Positions 7,292-17,140 of a DNA stretch of 64,000 bases are shown in pieces. Below the pieces are notes generated by a model. That model was not told the DNA's origin, did not search any database, and saw only the letters and a program-made list of their open reading frames with translations. Numbering within the stretch: position 1 is the stretch's first letter; each line of letters begins with the position of its first letter. The DNA is taken from assembly GCF_024539675.1 (NCBI RefSeq), contig NZ_JAHHIT010000048.1, positions 20,115 through 84,114 of the forward strand. The letters are read 5' to 3'. The position numbers and the translations under genes were made by a program. This stretch comes from Streptomyces hilarionis. GTDB taxonomy: Bacteria; Actinomycetota; Actinomycetes; Streptomycetales; Streptomycetaceae.

Positions 7292-8791
7292 GTGAGTACC
7301 ACCTACGACCGTGGGGCGTCCGCCTCCGGCACCTCGGAATCGGGCCGTCGTGGCTCCCATGCCGTCCGCTGGTGGGTCCTCGGCGTGCTCGGCACGGCGC
7401 AGCTGATGGTCACGCTCGACGCGACCGTGGTGAACATCGCGTTGCCCGCGGCGCAGCACGACCTCGGCTTCAGCGACGGCAGCCGGCAGTGGGTGATCAC
7501 CGGCTACGCCCTGGCCTTCGGCAGTCTGCTGCTGCTCGGCGGTCGGCTCGGCGATCTGTTCGGCCGGCGGACCACCTTCATCACCGGCCTGGTCGGTTTC
7601 GCGGGCGCGTCCGTCCTCGGCGGCGCGGCGACCGGCTTCGACGTCCTCGTCGCGGCGCGGGTGACCCAGGGCCTCTTCGCCGCCCTGCTCGCGCCGGCTG
7701 CGCTCTCCCTGCTCAGTGTGACCTTCACCGACCCGAGGGAGAGGCCGAAGGCGTTCGGCGTCTTCAGCGCGCTGGCCGGTGCGGGCGGAGCGGTCGGGCT
7801 GCTGCTCGGCGGCATGCTCACCCAGTGGGCTTCGTGGCGCTGGGTGATGTACGTGAACGTCGTCTTCGCGGCCGTCGCGCTGGTCGGCGCGGTGCTGCTG
7901 CTGGCCGCGCCCGCGGTCGCCCGACGCCCCGCACTGGACCTGCCGGGCACCCTCGTGGGGAGCGCCGCGCTGTTCGCCGTCGTCTACGGCTTCGCCCACG
8001 TCGAGTCCACGAGCTGGACCGACCCCGTCACCCTCGGCTCCCTGATCGTCGGCGTGGTGCTGCTGGTGGTGTTCGTCCGGTTGCAGGCCCGGGTCGCGCA
8101 CCCGCTGCTGCCGCTGCGGCTCGTGCTGAGCCGCGCGCGTGGGGGTGCGTACCTGACGGTCTTCGTCATCGGCATGGGGATGTTCTCGATCTTCCTGTTC
8201 CTGACCTACTACCTGGAGGCGAGCCTCGGCTACTCGCCGATCAGGACGGGTCTGGCGTTCCTGCCGATGGTCGCGGGCATCGTCGCCGCGTCGACCACGG
8301 CGCCCGCGCTGCTGCTGCCCAGGGTCGGCCCGAAGGTCGTGATCAGCGCCGGCTTCCTGGTCGCCGCGTCCGGCATGGCCCTGCTGACCCGGCTCGAGCT
8401 GGACAGCGCCTACGCCGCCCACATCATGCCCGGTCTGATCCTGCTGGGCCTCGGCCTCGGCGGGGTCATGGCCACGGCGTTCCAGGGCGCGACCGCGGGC
8501 GTGCGCCACGAGGACGCGGGGGTCGCCTCGGCGCTCGTCAACACCGGTCAGCAGGTGGGCGGTTCGATCAGCACGGCGCTGCTGACCACCGTCGCCTCGT
8601 CGGCCGCGACCGACTATCTGTCCTCGCACGAGCCCGGCGCCCTGACGGCGGCCCGGGCCGGGGTGGAGAGCTACACCGCCACCCTGGCATGGGGCTCCGG
8701 GTTCTTCGTGGTCGGCGCCGTCCTCGCGGCGCTGCTGATACCCAACGCGCCGCCGGCGCCGTCGGAGGGCGAGCCCGTGATCGGCCACTGA
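7292..8791 (+). CDS. MFS drug exporter, DHA2 (14-helix) family
   Basis: A 499-residue inner-membrane proton antiporter of the EmrB/QacA type. The GTG start at 7292 has AAGGGGA just upstream. About 14 hydrophobic segments can be counted. The family motifs are present: LDATVVNIALPA in helix 1, GGRLGDLFGRR between helices 2 and 3, and a motif-C-like GAGGAVGLLLGG in helix 5. It probably exports a toxic hydrophobic compound. The palindromic operators upstream and the TetR gene downstream fit the usual repressor-exporter pairing in which the exported drug is the inducer. Confidence 0.9.
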   Translation: MSTTYDRGASASGTSESGRRGSHAVRWWVLGVLGTAQLMVTLDATVVNIALPAAQHDLGFSDGSRQWVITGYALAFGSLLLLGGRLGDLFGRRTTFITGLVGFAGASVLGGAATGFDVLVAARVTQGLFAALLAPAALSLLSVTFTDPRERPKAFGVFSALAGAGGAVGLLLGGMLTQWASWRWVMYVNVVFAAVALVGAVLLLAAPAVARRPALDLPGTLVGSAALFAVVYGFAHVESTSWTDPVTLGSLIVGVVLLVVFVRLQARVAHPLLPLRLVLSRARGGAYLTVFVIGMGMFSIFLFLTYYLEASLGYSPIRTGLAFLPMVAGIVAASTTAPALLLPRVGPKVVISAGFLVAASGMALLTRLELDSAYAAHIMPGLILLGLGLGGVMATAFQGATAGVRHEDAGVASALVNTGQQVGGSISTALLTTVASSAATDYLSSHEPGALTAARAGVESYTATLAWGSGFFVVGAVLAALLIPNAPPAPSEGEPVIGH

Positions 8792-8823
8792 GTCCGGGTC
8801 CACCGGGCCCGACGCCCCGCCGT

Positions 8824-8837
8824 AAACCGATCGGTTT
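8824..8837. promoter_or_regulatory. TetR-type operator 4 (own promoter of tetR gene)
   Basis: AAACCGATCGGTTT, identical to the cores at 7033 and 7066, lies 33 bases before the TetR-family gene. This implies autorepression. Confidence 0.8.
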
Positions 8838-8869
8838 TCAATCGGCCGGAATCGGGTTAACCTCGCAGG

Positions 8870-9439
8870 ATGAGCACCGACCCGAAGTCGAGCCCCCGCG
8901 AGCGGCTGCTGGAGGCAGCGGCCACGCTCACGTACCGGGACGGAGTCGGCATCGGCGTCGACGCGCTGTGCAGGGCGGCGGGGGTGTCGAAGCGTTCCAT
9001 GTACCAGCTGTTCGAGAGCAAGGACGAACTGCTGGCGGCCGGCCTGGAGGGACGCGCCGTCGCCTACGCGGCCACGCTCCTGCCGCCCGCCGACGACGGC
9101 CGCTCGCCGCGCGAACGGATCCTGTACGTCTTCGAGCAGTTGACGGCACAGGCGGGCGCGCCCGACTTCCATGGCTGCCGGTTCCTCGCCGTGCAGATCG
9201 AGCTCAAGGATCAGCACCACCCCGCGAGCCGGGTGGCGCACCGCGTCAAGGAGAACCTGACCGGCTTCTTCCGCGGCGAGGCCGAGCGGGGCGGGGCGAG
9301 CGACCCCGACCTGCTGGCCCGCCAGCTGATCCTCGTCTTCGACGGCGCCAGCGCCCGCGCCGGCATCGGGGCCGACACCCCGACCGGGCTGGTGGCCCCC
9401 ACGGTGACCGTCCTGCTCGACGCGGCGGGCATGCGCTGA
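8870..9439 (+). CDS. TetR-family transcriptional repressor
   Basis: A 189-residue repressor. Residues 10-56 make the TetR helix-turn-helix (RERLLEAAATLTYRDG then VDALCRAAGVSKRSMYQLF); the rest is the helical ligand and dimer domain. An operator palindrome lies in its own promoter and copies of it stand before the SDR and MFS genes, so it very likely controls this whole group, and the hydrolase at 5.4 kb through the SDR promoter. The ligand is unknown; it may be a substrate of the exporter or of the two enzymes. Confidence 0.85.
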   Translation: MSTDPKSSPRERLLEAAATLTYRDGVGIGVDALCRAAGVSKRSMYQLFESKDELLAAGLEGRAVAYAATLLPPADDGRSPRERILYVFEQLTAQAGAPDFHGCRFLAVQIELKDQHHPASRVAHRVKENLTGFFRGEAERGGASDPDLLARQLILVFDGASARAGIGADTPTGLVAPTVTVLLDAAGMR

Positions 9440-9440
9440 C

Positions 9441-9486
9441 GCCCGCTTCGACGGACATCCCCCGACGCCCGCCCGCTTCGACGGAC
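9441..9486 (+). repeat. 16-bp direct repeat after the tetR gene
   Basis: GCCCGCTTCGACGGAC occurs at 9441-9456 and again at 9471-9486, a 30-base period. Function unknown; possibly a slippage remnant. Confidence 0.5.
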
Positions 9487-9647
9487 CGCGCTGCGCCGTC
9501 GGGCAAGGACCGGTGCGCTGCGAGGCAACTCGGGGCACGGCGCGGCTTCTAGCGTGACGGGTGTTCCGTGCCGCGCCCGCCTGCCGACCGGCGGCGGACC
9601 GACCGAGCGGGCACGGAAGCGCATCCGTCATGACGAGAACGAGGTAG

Positions 9648-10490
<843 letters not shown>

Positions 10491-10496
10491 CCGGGC

Positions 10497-10531
10497 GGGA
10501 GCCGGGTGCGCTTCGGGGCGGCCCGGCTCCC
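10497..10531 (+). terminator. Hairpin terminator after the chloroperoxidase gene
   Basis: GGGAGCCGGG (10497-10506) pairs perfectly with CCCGGCTCCC (10522-10531) over a 15-base loop, beginning seven bases after the stop. Confidence 0.75.
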
Positions 10532-10669
10532 TCGTGTCCCCGGCACGTCCCGGTCCGCCGCGGTGACGCGACCCGGTCCGCCGCGACGATCTGACGGATT
10601 CACGCGATGCGCCCGCGCTCGTCGCTTGGCACGGTGTTCGGAAAGAACACGTGCTGAGGAGCGGGAACG

Positions 10670-11734
10670 ATGTCGGCGGACGCAACCACACGGGACCCCG
10701 GGACGAGGTTCTCCGGCGCCCACTACGCCACGGACGCGGTCCCGGCGTCCCGGCGACGGGCCTACTGGCGCGAGGCGCTGTCCCGGACCTTCGCGGCGGT
10801 GGACGTCGCCGTCCCGGACGGGGCCTGCTCGGGAACCCTCCGCACGTCCGCTCTGGGCCGGCTGCGGCTCACCACGGTGGAGGGCGGCCCCGTGCGGGCG
10901 TGGCGGACCCCGCGGCTGATCGCCCGGGACGGCAACGAGGAGGACGTGGTCGTCAGCCTCGTGGAGCGGGGCGTCGTCGGAATCGAGCAGGACGGCCGCG
11001 AGGTCTGCCTGCGTCCCGGAGAGTTCGCCTTCTGCGACATGGCGCGGCCGATCCGGATGGACTTCCCCGATCCGTACCGGACGAAGTCCCTCGTCCTGCC
11101 GCGGCAGCTCCTGGGCGTCGGCGAGCCCGCCCTGCGACAGCTCACGGCGACGGGCATCCGTCCCGACACGGTGCTGGGCTCGCTGCTGTCGCCCTTCCTG
11201 GCCCGGCTCGTGGACACGGCCGCGCTGTATCCCCCGCACACCGGCACCGCCCTGGCCGGCCACGTCGTCGACCTGCTCGGCGTGCTGGCGGAGGAACGGC
11301 TGCGGCAGGGGCCCGGTGACACGGAGGACGCGGCATGCGTGCTGGTGCCGAGGATCAGGACGTTCATCGACCGCCGTCTCGCCGACCCGGACCTGACGCC
11401 CGAGGTGATAGCCCGGGCCCACCGGATCTCCGTGCGCTACCTGCACCGGCTCTTCCAGGCGGAGGACGACACCGTCGGCCGGTGGATCCAGCGCCGCCGC
11501 CTCCAGGAGTGCCGGCGTGAGCTGGCGGACCGCAGGTCCGCCGGCCGGACCATCGCCGCCGTGGCCCACCAGTGGGGTTTCGTCAGCGCGGCGCACTTCA
11601 GCCGGGTGTTCCGGGCCGCCTACGGGATGTCCCCCGCCGAGTGGCGCGCGTCGGCCGCGCGGGCGTCGCCCGGTCGTCCGCCGCGCACCGGGATCCTCCC
11701 GGCGCCGCCCGCCGCACCGGCCGTGCGCGAGTAG
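10670..11734 (+). CDS. AraC-family transcriptional regulator
   Basis: A 354-residue regulator with an N-terminal ligand/dimer domain of the AraC_binding_2 type (about residues 25-200, with RPGEFAFCDMARP) and a C-terminal double helix-turn-helix (about 228-330). The C-terminal part carries the family signature HQWGFVSAAHFSRVFRAAYG followed by SPAEWR. Such proteins resemble those that control feruloyl-esterase, nitrilase or oxidoreductase genes. Its target is not evident: the neighbouring chloroperoxidase gene ends with a terminator upstream, and the next gene is a separate large regulator. Confidence 0.85.
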   Translation: MSADATTRDPGTRFSGAHYATDAVPASRRRAYWREALSRTFAAVDVAVPDGACSGTLRTSALGRLRLTTVEGGPVRAWRTPRLIARDGNEEDVVVSLVERGVVGIEQDGREVCLRPGEFAFCDMARPIRMDFPDPYRTKSLVLPRQLLGVGEPALRQLTATGIRPDTVLGSLLSPFLARLVDTAALYPPHTGTALAGHVVDLLGVLAEERLRQGPGDTEDAACVLVPRIRTFIDRRLADPDLTPEVIARAHRISVRYLHRLFQAEDDTVGRWIQRRRLQECRRELADRRSAGRTIAAVAHQWGFVSAAHFSRVFRAAYGMSPAEWRASAARASPGRPPRTGILPAPPAAPAVRE

Positions 11735-11757
11735 GCCGCGACCCGCCGCTTCCTGCT

Positions 11758-11787
11758 CCTCCCCGCACCTCCCCGCACCTCCCCCCG
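11758..11787 (+). repeat. C-rich tandem 10-mer repeat
   Basis: CTCCCCGCAC-like units repeat about 2.5 times in the 231-base spacer between the AraC and LuxR genes, in a pyrimidine-rich stretch that continues to about 11840. No other feature seen in this spacer apart from the ribosome site of the next gene. Confidence 0.5.
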
Positions 11788-11965
11788 CTCCTCCTGGTCC
11801 TCCCCGCCTCTCTCCGTCGCCCTCCGGCCCTCCTCGCCGCTCCGGCCGACGCGCCGTCCCGGTGGGGCGCGGGCGGCGCGGGCGGCGTCACCCGCCCCCT
11901 GTGCCCGCGCGCACGCCCGGCCTTGCGATAGTGGACGCGGGGGTGTGCGGCGAGGAGGGGCGTGA

Positions 11966-14713
11966 GTGGCGGGGTCGGGCGGTGCGCTGTCCCGAAGCGG
12001 TCTGCGCGGTCGGGAGGCCGAGCTCGGGCAGCTGGCGGAGCTGATCGCGTCGGTGGCCCGTACCGGAAGCGGTGCGCTGGTGCTCGTCCAGGGCGAGGCG
12101 GGCATCGGCAAGACCGCCCTGCTCACCGAGGCCGTCACCCGGGCGGGCGCCGCGGGCTGGTCCGTCGGCACGGGCAAGGCCGACGAGCTGCACCACATCG
12201 TCCCGCTCTCGTCGCTGGCGGCCTCCCTGCACGGCGATCCGCCGCTGCTGTCCGGGGACGCCTTCGCCGATCTGGCCGGCGGCCACGACCAGCGGATCCG
12301 GCTGGTGGAGCGCCTGGCGGGGGCGATCGAGGCCGCGGCCGCCGACCGGCCGGTGCTGATCGCCCTGGACGACGTGCAGTGGGCCGACCCGCTGAGCCGG
12401 TTCGTCCTGAAGCAGCTCCCGACGCGTCTGCGCACCTCGCCGGTCCTGTGGGTGCTGACCGGGCGACAGGGCCCCGCCGACCCGCCGGAGGAGATCCTCG
12501 TCGCGGCGACGCAGGGTGAACTCCCCTCGCTCACCGTGCCGTTGAGCCCCCTGTCCGGCGAGGCCATCGGGCAACTGGCCGACGACGCCCTGGGGGAGGG
12601 CGTCGACGAGCGGGTGCGCGACCTGCTCGACGGAGCCGGCGGGAACCCCTTCCTGGCGGTGGAGATGCTGGCGGGACTGCGCACCGCCGGAGCCTCGGGC
12701 GAACCCGTGCCCCCGGGACTGGTGGTGGGCGTGCGCGGCAGGCTCAGGTCCCTGCGGCCCGGCACCCTGCGCTTCCTCCGGATGGGGGCGGTCCTGGGAC
12801 GCCGGTTCCGCTTCCACGACGCCGCCGCCCTCTGCGGCCGACCGCCCGCCGCGCTGGTCGCGGAGCTCGAGGAGGCGGTGCGCGCCGGACTCCTGGACGA
12901 CGACGGGGATCAACTGGCCTTCCGGCACGACCTGCTGCGCCAGGCGGTCTACGTCGACATCCCGCCCTCGGCCCGCAAGGCCCTGCACCGGGAGGCGGCC
13001 ACCCACCTCGTCCTCGCGGGCCACCAGCCGATCGACGCGGTGTCCCACGTCCTCGAGGGCGCCCTGCCCGGCGACGAGGAAGCGGTGGCCCTGCTCGGCC
13101 GCGCCGCCGCCGACGTGCTCCCGGTGACCCCGGGCCTCGCGGCCGACCTCATGACCCGCGCCCTGGAACTCGTGCCGCCCGCACGGCCGTCGCGGTTCGA
13201 GGTGGGCGAGCGGGCGATCGTCTTCCTGACCCGGGCCGGCCGCGACCGCGAGGCGCTCCGGACCGGCGACCGTCTCCTGGCCGGACGGCCCTCCCCGGCG
13301 GAGTTCGGCCGACTCCAGACGGCCCTGGGCGGGACGCTGTGGAACATGGATCTCGCCGACGAACTGCTCCGCCGCACGGAGACGGCTCTCGCCCTCGGCG
13401 GCGCCGACCCCGGGACCGAGGCCAGGCTGACCGCCCTGCGCGCGCTGGCCCTGTCCCGCGGGCACGATCTCGCCGCGGCCCGGGAGGCGGGCGAGAACGC
13501 CCTGCGCGCCGCCCTCGCGGCGGGCGACCGGGAGGCGCATGTGCTGGCCCTGTCCGGGCTCGGCGAGATCGCGCTCAACGCGGGGGAGAACGCCGTCGCG
13601 CTGCGGCACTTCACCGCGCTCAGCGCCGTCGATCCCGCCTTCCTGCCCGAGGAGGTCGTCGCCCGCACGCACATGGACGACTTCGCCTCCGGCGAACGGC
13701 TGCTCCTGCGGGCGGCGGACCCCGGCGGTGCGCCCCGGCAGGCGATGCTGCTGTGGGCACAGGGCCACCGGCTGCTCGGGCTCGGCAGGCTCGACGACGC
13801 CGAGGCCGACCTCGTGACCATGGAGCGCCTCGAAGACGACGTCCAGGTGCCCGTGCAACAGGTGAACGCCCGCGTGATCCGCTCCCGGATCGCCCTGCTG
13901 CGAGGCGACCGGGAAGCGGCCCGGCGGCACCTGACGGCGGCGCGGGAGAGACTGGCGGCCAAGCCGAACCCGGGCAACACGGCCGCGGTGCGCTTTCTGG
14001 AGGCCGTCCACGCCGACGCCGACGGGGACGTCCGGCTTGCCCTCGACCGGCTCCGGCAGGTGCAGGAGGCGGGCCCCTTCATGCGCTGGCGGCTGTTGCG
14101 CACCTGGGTCGACCGCGCGATCCGCATCGCCCTGCGCGGCGCGGACCACGGGCTCGCCGAGGACCTGGCCGCACAGGCCGCGGCGCACGCCGAACGCAAC
14201 CCCGGCGTGGCCGGCGCGGCCGGGGTCGCCGCGCAGGCGGCCGGCCTCCTGAAGAACGATCCCGCCCTGCTGGAACGCTCCGTGGACCTGCTCGGGGCGA
14301 GCCCGCGCCCGCTGGTGCGGGCCGCGGCCCGCGCGGACCTGGGGCGGGCCCTGCTGGCAGCGGGCCGCACGCCGGCGGCCGCGGCCGTGCTGACCCGGGC
14401 GCGGGCCGAGTTCGCCGAGTCGGGCGCCCACGGGGCGGCGGCACGGGTGCGGCGTGATCTGGCCCGCACGGGGGCGGGCGGGCGCGGGGCCGGCGCCCGG
14501 CAGCGCCCCGTCCACGGGTGGGAGGCCCTCACGGTCTCGGAGAAGAAGGTCGCGCGCCTCATCGCCGAGGGCCACACCAACCGGTCGGCCGCCGACCTGC
14601 TCGTCGTCTCCCCGCACACCGTCAACACCCATCTGACCTCGGCCTTCCGCAAGCTGGCGGTGAACTCCCGGGTGCAGCTCGCCCACCTGGTCATCGGCCT
14701 GCGCGACACCTGA
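11966..14713 (+). CDS. Large LuxR-type regulator with N-terminal AAA ATPase (LAL family)
   Basis: A 915-residue regulator. The GTG at 11966 has GGAGGGG five bases upstream. Walker A is GEAGIGKT (43-50) and Walker B is LIALDDVQWAD near 130; then comes a long helical repeat region of TPR type (about 330-830) and a C-terminal LuxR helix-turn-helix (LTVSEKKVARLIAEGHTNR, then SPHTVNTHL). LAL proteins bind ATP and a ligand and activate transcription, often of secondary-metabolite clusters or of sugar uptake in the MalT manner. The downstream sugar ABC importer begins 218 bases later and could be a target; this is inference from position only. Confidence 0.88.
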   Translation: MAGSGGALSRSGLRGREAELGQLAELIASVARTGSGALVLVQGEAGIGKTALLTEAVTRAGAAGWSVGTGKADELHHIVPLSSLAASLHGDPPLLSGDAFADLAGGHDQRIRLVERLAGAIEAAAADRPVLIALDDVQWADPLSRFVLKQLPTRLRTSPVLWVLTGRQGPADPPEEILVAATQGELPSLTVPLSPLSGEAIGQLADDALGEGVDERVRDLLDGAGGNPFLAVEMLAGLRTAGASGEPVPPGLVVGVRGRLRSLRPGTLRFLRMGAVLGRRFRFHDAAALCGRPPAALVAELEEAVRAGLLDDDGDQLAFRHDLLRQAVYVDIPPSARKALHREAATHLVLAGHQPIDAVSHVLEGALPGDEEAVALLGRAAADVLPVTPGLAADLMTRALELVPPARPSRFEVGERAIVFLTRAGRDREALRTGDRLLAGRPSPAEFGRLQTALGGTLWNMDLADELLRRTETALALGGADPGTEARLTALRALALSRGHDLAAAREAGENALRAALAAGDREAHVLALSGLGEIALNAGENAVALRHFTALSAVDPAFLPEEVVARTHMDDFASGERLLLRAADPGGAPRQAMLLWAQGHRLLGLGRLDDAEADLVTMERLEDDVQVPVQQVNARVIRSRIALLRGDREAARRHLTAARERLAAKPNPGNTAAVRFLEAVHADADGDVRLALDRLRQVQEAGPFMRWRLLRTWVDRAIRIALRGADHGLAEDLAAQAAAHAERNPGVAGAAGVAAQAAGLLKNDPALLERSVDLLGASPRPLVRAAARADLGRALLAAGRTPAAAAVLTRARAEFAESGAHGAAARVRRDLARTGAGGRGAGARQRPVHGWEALTVSEKKVARLIAEGHTNRSAADLLVVSPHTVNTHLTSAFRKLAVNSRVQLAHLVIGLRDT

Positions 14714-14931
14714 CGGGCGGGCGCGTCGGCTTGTTCACGCGATGCCCGCCGACGTGCGAAGCGGGGCGAAACGGGTCACACGCCTGTACCGGCCCCGGCG
14801 GGACCGACGCGGATGTCAGGGTCCTCGCACCGTGTGCTTACCCTGACCGGGTCGCCACCGGGCCTCTGTCTTCCGCCGGCTTTCCCGAGAACGACACTCC
14901 GGCCGCAGACGTCACTGGGAAGGGCGCCGCC

Positions 14932-16218
14932 ATGAGCACATCGGGACGACGGCAACGACCGGGAAGACCCGGACGAACCGGACGGCCGCGGGGGCGGCGG
15001 ATCGCCGCCCTCCTCGGGGCCGGGGCCCTCGTGCTCGCCGCCGCCGGCTGCGGCGGCCGCGAAGGGGAGGGATCCGGCGACGGCCCGGTCACCTCCATCA
15101 CCGCGCTCGACTACTACACCGACGCGACGGAGCACGCCCAATGGGGCGAGCGGCTCTCCGCCTGCGGGAGGACCGTCGGCGTGACGGTCGAGCACACGAG
15201 CGTTCCGGGGGCCTCGCTCGTCCCCAAGGTCCTGCAACGGGCGTCGTCGCGGACCCTTCCCGACCTTCTGATGCTCGACAACCCCGACCTGCAACAGATC
15301 GCCCGGACCGGCGCGCTGACACCGCTGGACCGCTACGGCGTCGACACCCGCGGTTTCGCCGAGGGCATCCTGTCGGCGGGCACCTACGAGGGAAAGGTGT
15401 ACGGCCTGGCGCCCACCGTCAGCACGATCGCCCTCGTCTACAACAAGGACATGCTCGCCGAGGCCGGCGTCGCCGTGCCGAGGACCTGGGACGAACTGAA
15501 GGCGGCCGCCGCCGAACTGACCCGCCCGGGGCGCTACGGGCTGGCCGTCGACGCCAACGCCACGTTCGAGGGCGCCTGGCAGTTCCTGCCGTTTCTGTGG
15601 TCCAACGGCGGGGACGAGAAGCGGCTGGACACCCCGCAGGCCGCGCAGGCGCTCCGGCTCTGGGTCGCCCTGGTCAGGAGCGGCTCCATGTCGAAGTCGG
15701 TGCTCAACTGGACCCAGGCCGACGTCCACGACCAGTTCGTCGCCGGCCGGACGGCCATGATGGTCAACGGCCCCTGGCGGATCTCCGCCCTGGACGAGGC
15801 CGGGAACCTGCACTGGGGGGTGGCCCCCCTTCCCGTGCGGCGGCCGGGGCAGGCCCTCGTCACACCGCTCGGCGGCGAGGTGTGGACCGTCCCGCAGAGT
15901 CCCTCGCGGGCCCGGCAGGAGAAGGCCGCCCGGGTCCTGGCCTGTCTGAACGACCCCGCACACACGCTCGCGCTGGCCGAGCAGAACTTCACCGTCCCCT
16001 CGCGCCCCGCGGTGGCCGCCCGCTACGCCCGGCGGACCCCGTCGATGGCGGCCTTCGTCGAGAGCGTCGGACGGGCCCGGGCCCGTACGGGCGAACTGGG
16101 CGTGAGGTGGCCGGCGGCCGCGACCGCCATCTACACCGCGATCCAGTCCGCGCTGACGGGCGAGCAGACACCGGAGGAAGCACTCGAGCATGCGCAGCAG
16201 ACGGCGACCAGCCCCTGA
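14932..16218 (+). CDS. ABC transporter sugar-binding lipoprotein
   Basis: A 428-residue extracellular solute-binding protein of family 1. The first 30 residues are Arg-rich and followed by a hydrophobic stretch ending LAAAGC, a lipobox, so the mature protein is a lipid-anchored lipoprotein. Typical segments: LPDLLMLDNPDLQQ, YNKDMLAEAGV, PRTWDELKAAA, and AGRTAMMVNGPW. Such proteins bind mono- or oligosaccharides. The first permease gene overlaps its 3' end by 29 bases. I start at 14932; the open frame upstream lacks a signal peptide. Confidence 0.88.
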   Translation: MSTSGRRQRPGRPGRTGRPRGRRIAALLGAGALVLAAAGCGGREGEGSGDGPVTSITALDYYTDATEHAQWGERLSACGRTVGVTVEHTSVPGASLVPKVLQRASSRTLPDLLMLDNPDLQQIARTGALTPLDRYGVDTRGFAEGILSAGTYEGKVYGLAPTVSTIALVYNKDMLAEAGVAVPRTWDELKAAAAELTRPGRYGLAVDANATFEGAWQFLPFLWSNGGDEKRLDTPQAAQALRLWVALVRSGSMSKSVLNWTQADVHDQFVAGRTAMMVNGPWRISALDEAGNLHWGVAPLPVRRPGQALVTPLGGEVWTVPQSPSRARQEKAARVLACLNDPAHTLALAEQNFTVPSRPAVAARYARRTPSMAAFVESVGRARARTGELGVRWPAAATAIYTAIQSALTGEQTPEEALEHAQQTATSP

Positions 16219-17140
16219 CACGGACCGGCGCACGGCCCGGGCGCGCCTGCGCGAGCCTCTCACCCGGTGGATGTTCCTCGCCCCCGCCGGGGTGTACCTC
16301 GCGCTCTTCTTCGGATACCCCGTCGTCGAGAACGTCGTGATGAGCTTCCGGCAGTACACGGCCACCACGTTCTACACCGGTGCCGCGCCCTACGTGGGAC
16401 TGCGCAACTACGCGGACGTCCTGGCGTCGGACCTGTTCACGAAGGCGCTCGTGACGACGGTCCTGTTCACCGCCGGTTCGCTCGCCGGGCAGTTCGCGCT
16501 GGGCCTGGCCCTCGCCCTGTTCTTCCGGCGCCGCTTTCCGCTCAGCGGCGTGCTGCGGTCGCTCCTGCTGCTGCCCTGGCTCATGCCGCTGGCCGTCTCC
16601 GGCGCGACATGGCGGTCGATGCTCGACACGGACACCGGAGTCGTCAACGACGCGCTGCGCCACCTCCACCTCGTGTCGTCCGGCGTTCCCTGGCTGACCG
16701 GCACTTCGCAGGCGCTCGTCTCGGTCGTCCTCGTCAACGTGTGGGTGGGCGTGCCCTTCAACACCGCGATCCTGTACGGCGGTCTGCTGGACATCCCGCC
16801 GCAGTTGTACGAGGCGGCGAGGATCGACGGCGCCGGACCCGTGACCACGTTCCGCCATGTCACCTGGCCCCTGCTGCGGCCCGTGGCGGGTGTCGTGCTC
16901 GTGCTGGGCGTGATGTACACGCTCAGGGTGCTGGACGTCGTCCTCGTGGTGACGGGCGGAGGGCCGGCCGACGCCACCGAGACCCTCGCCACCCGGTCCT
17001 ACGAGCTGTCCTTCCGGCAGTTCGAGTTCGGGCGCGGCGCCGCGACGGGCAATGTGCTCATCGTCGTCTCGCTCGCCTGCGCCCTCCTCCACCTGCGCGT
17101 GGACCGGCGGGCCCGGCTCGGCCGGGAGGCGGTCCGGTGA
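16190..17140 (+). CDS. Sugar ABC transporter permease (MalF/UgpA type)
   Basis: A 316-residue inner-membrane permease with about six helices, beginning with the usual WMFLAPAGVYLALFFGYP. The EAA loop, which docks the ATPase, is EAARIDGAGPVTTFRHVTWPL. It overlaps the binding-protein gene by 29 bases and the second permease gene by four (GTGA), so the three genes form one operon. Confidence 0.9.
   Translation: MRSRRRPAPDTDRRTARARLREPLTRWMFLAPAGVYLALFFGYPVVENVVMSFRQYTATTFYTGAAPYVGLRNYADVLASDLFTKALVTTVLFTAGSLAGQFALGLALALFFRRRFPLSGVLRSLLLLPWLMPLAVSGATWRSMLDTDTGVVNDALRHLHLVSSGVPWLTGTSQALVSVVLVNVWVGVPFNTAILYGGLLDIPPQLYEAARIDGAGPVTTFRHVTWPLLRPVAGVVLVLGVMYTLRVLDVVLVVTGGGPADATETLATRSYELSFRQFEFGRGAATGNVLIVVSLACALLHLRVDRRARLGREAVR

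Noticed and set aside
11888..14686. A 932-codon minus-strand frame opposite the LuxR-type gene
   Set aside because: Shadow frame; the plus strand has complete Walker and LuxR motifs.
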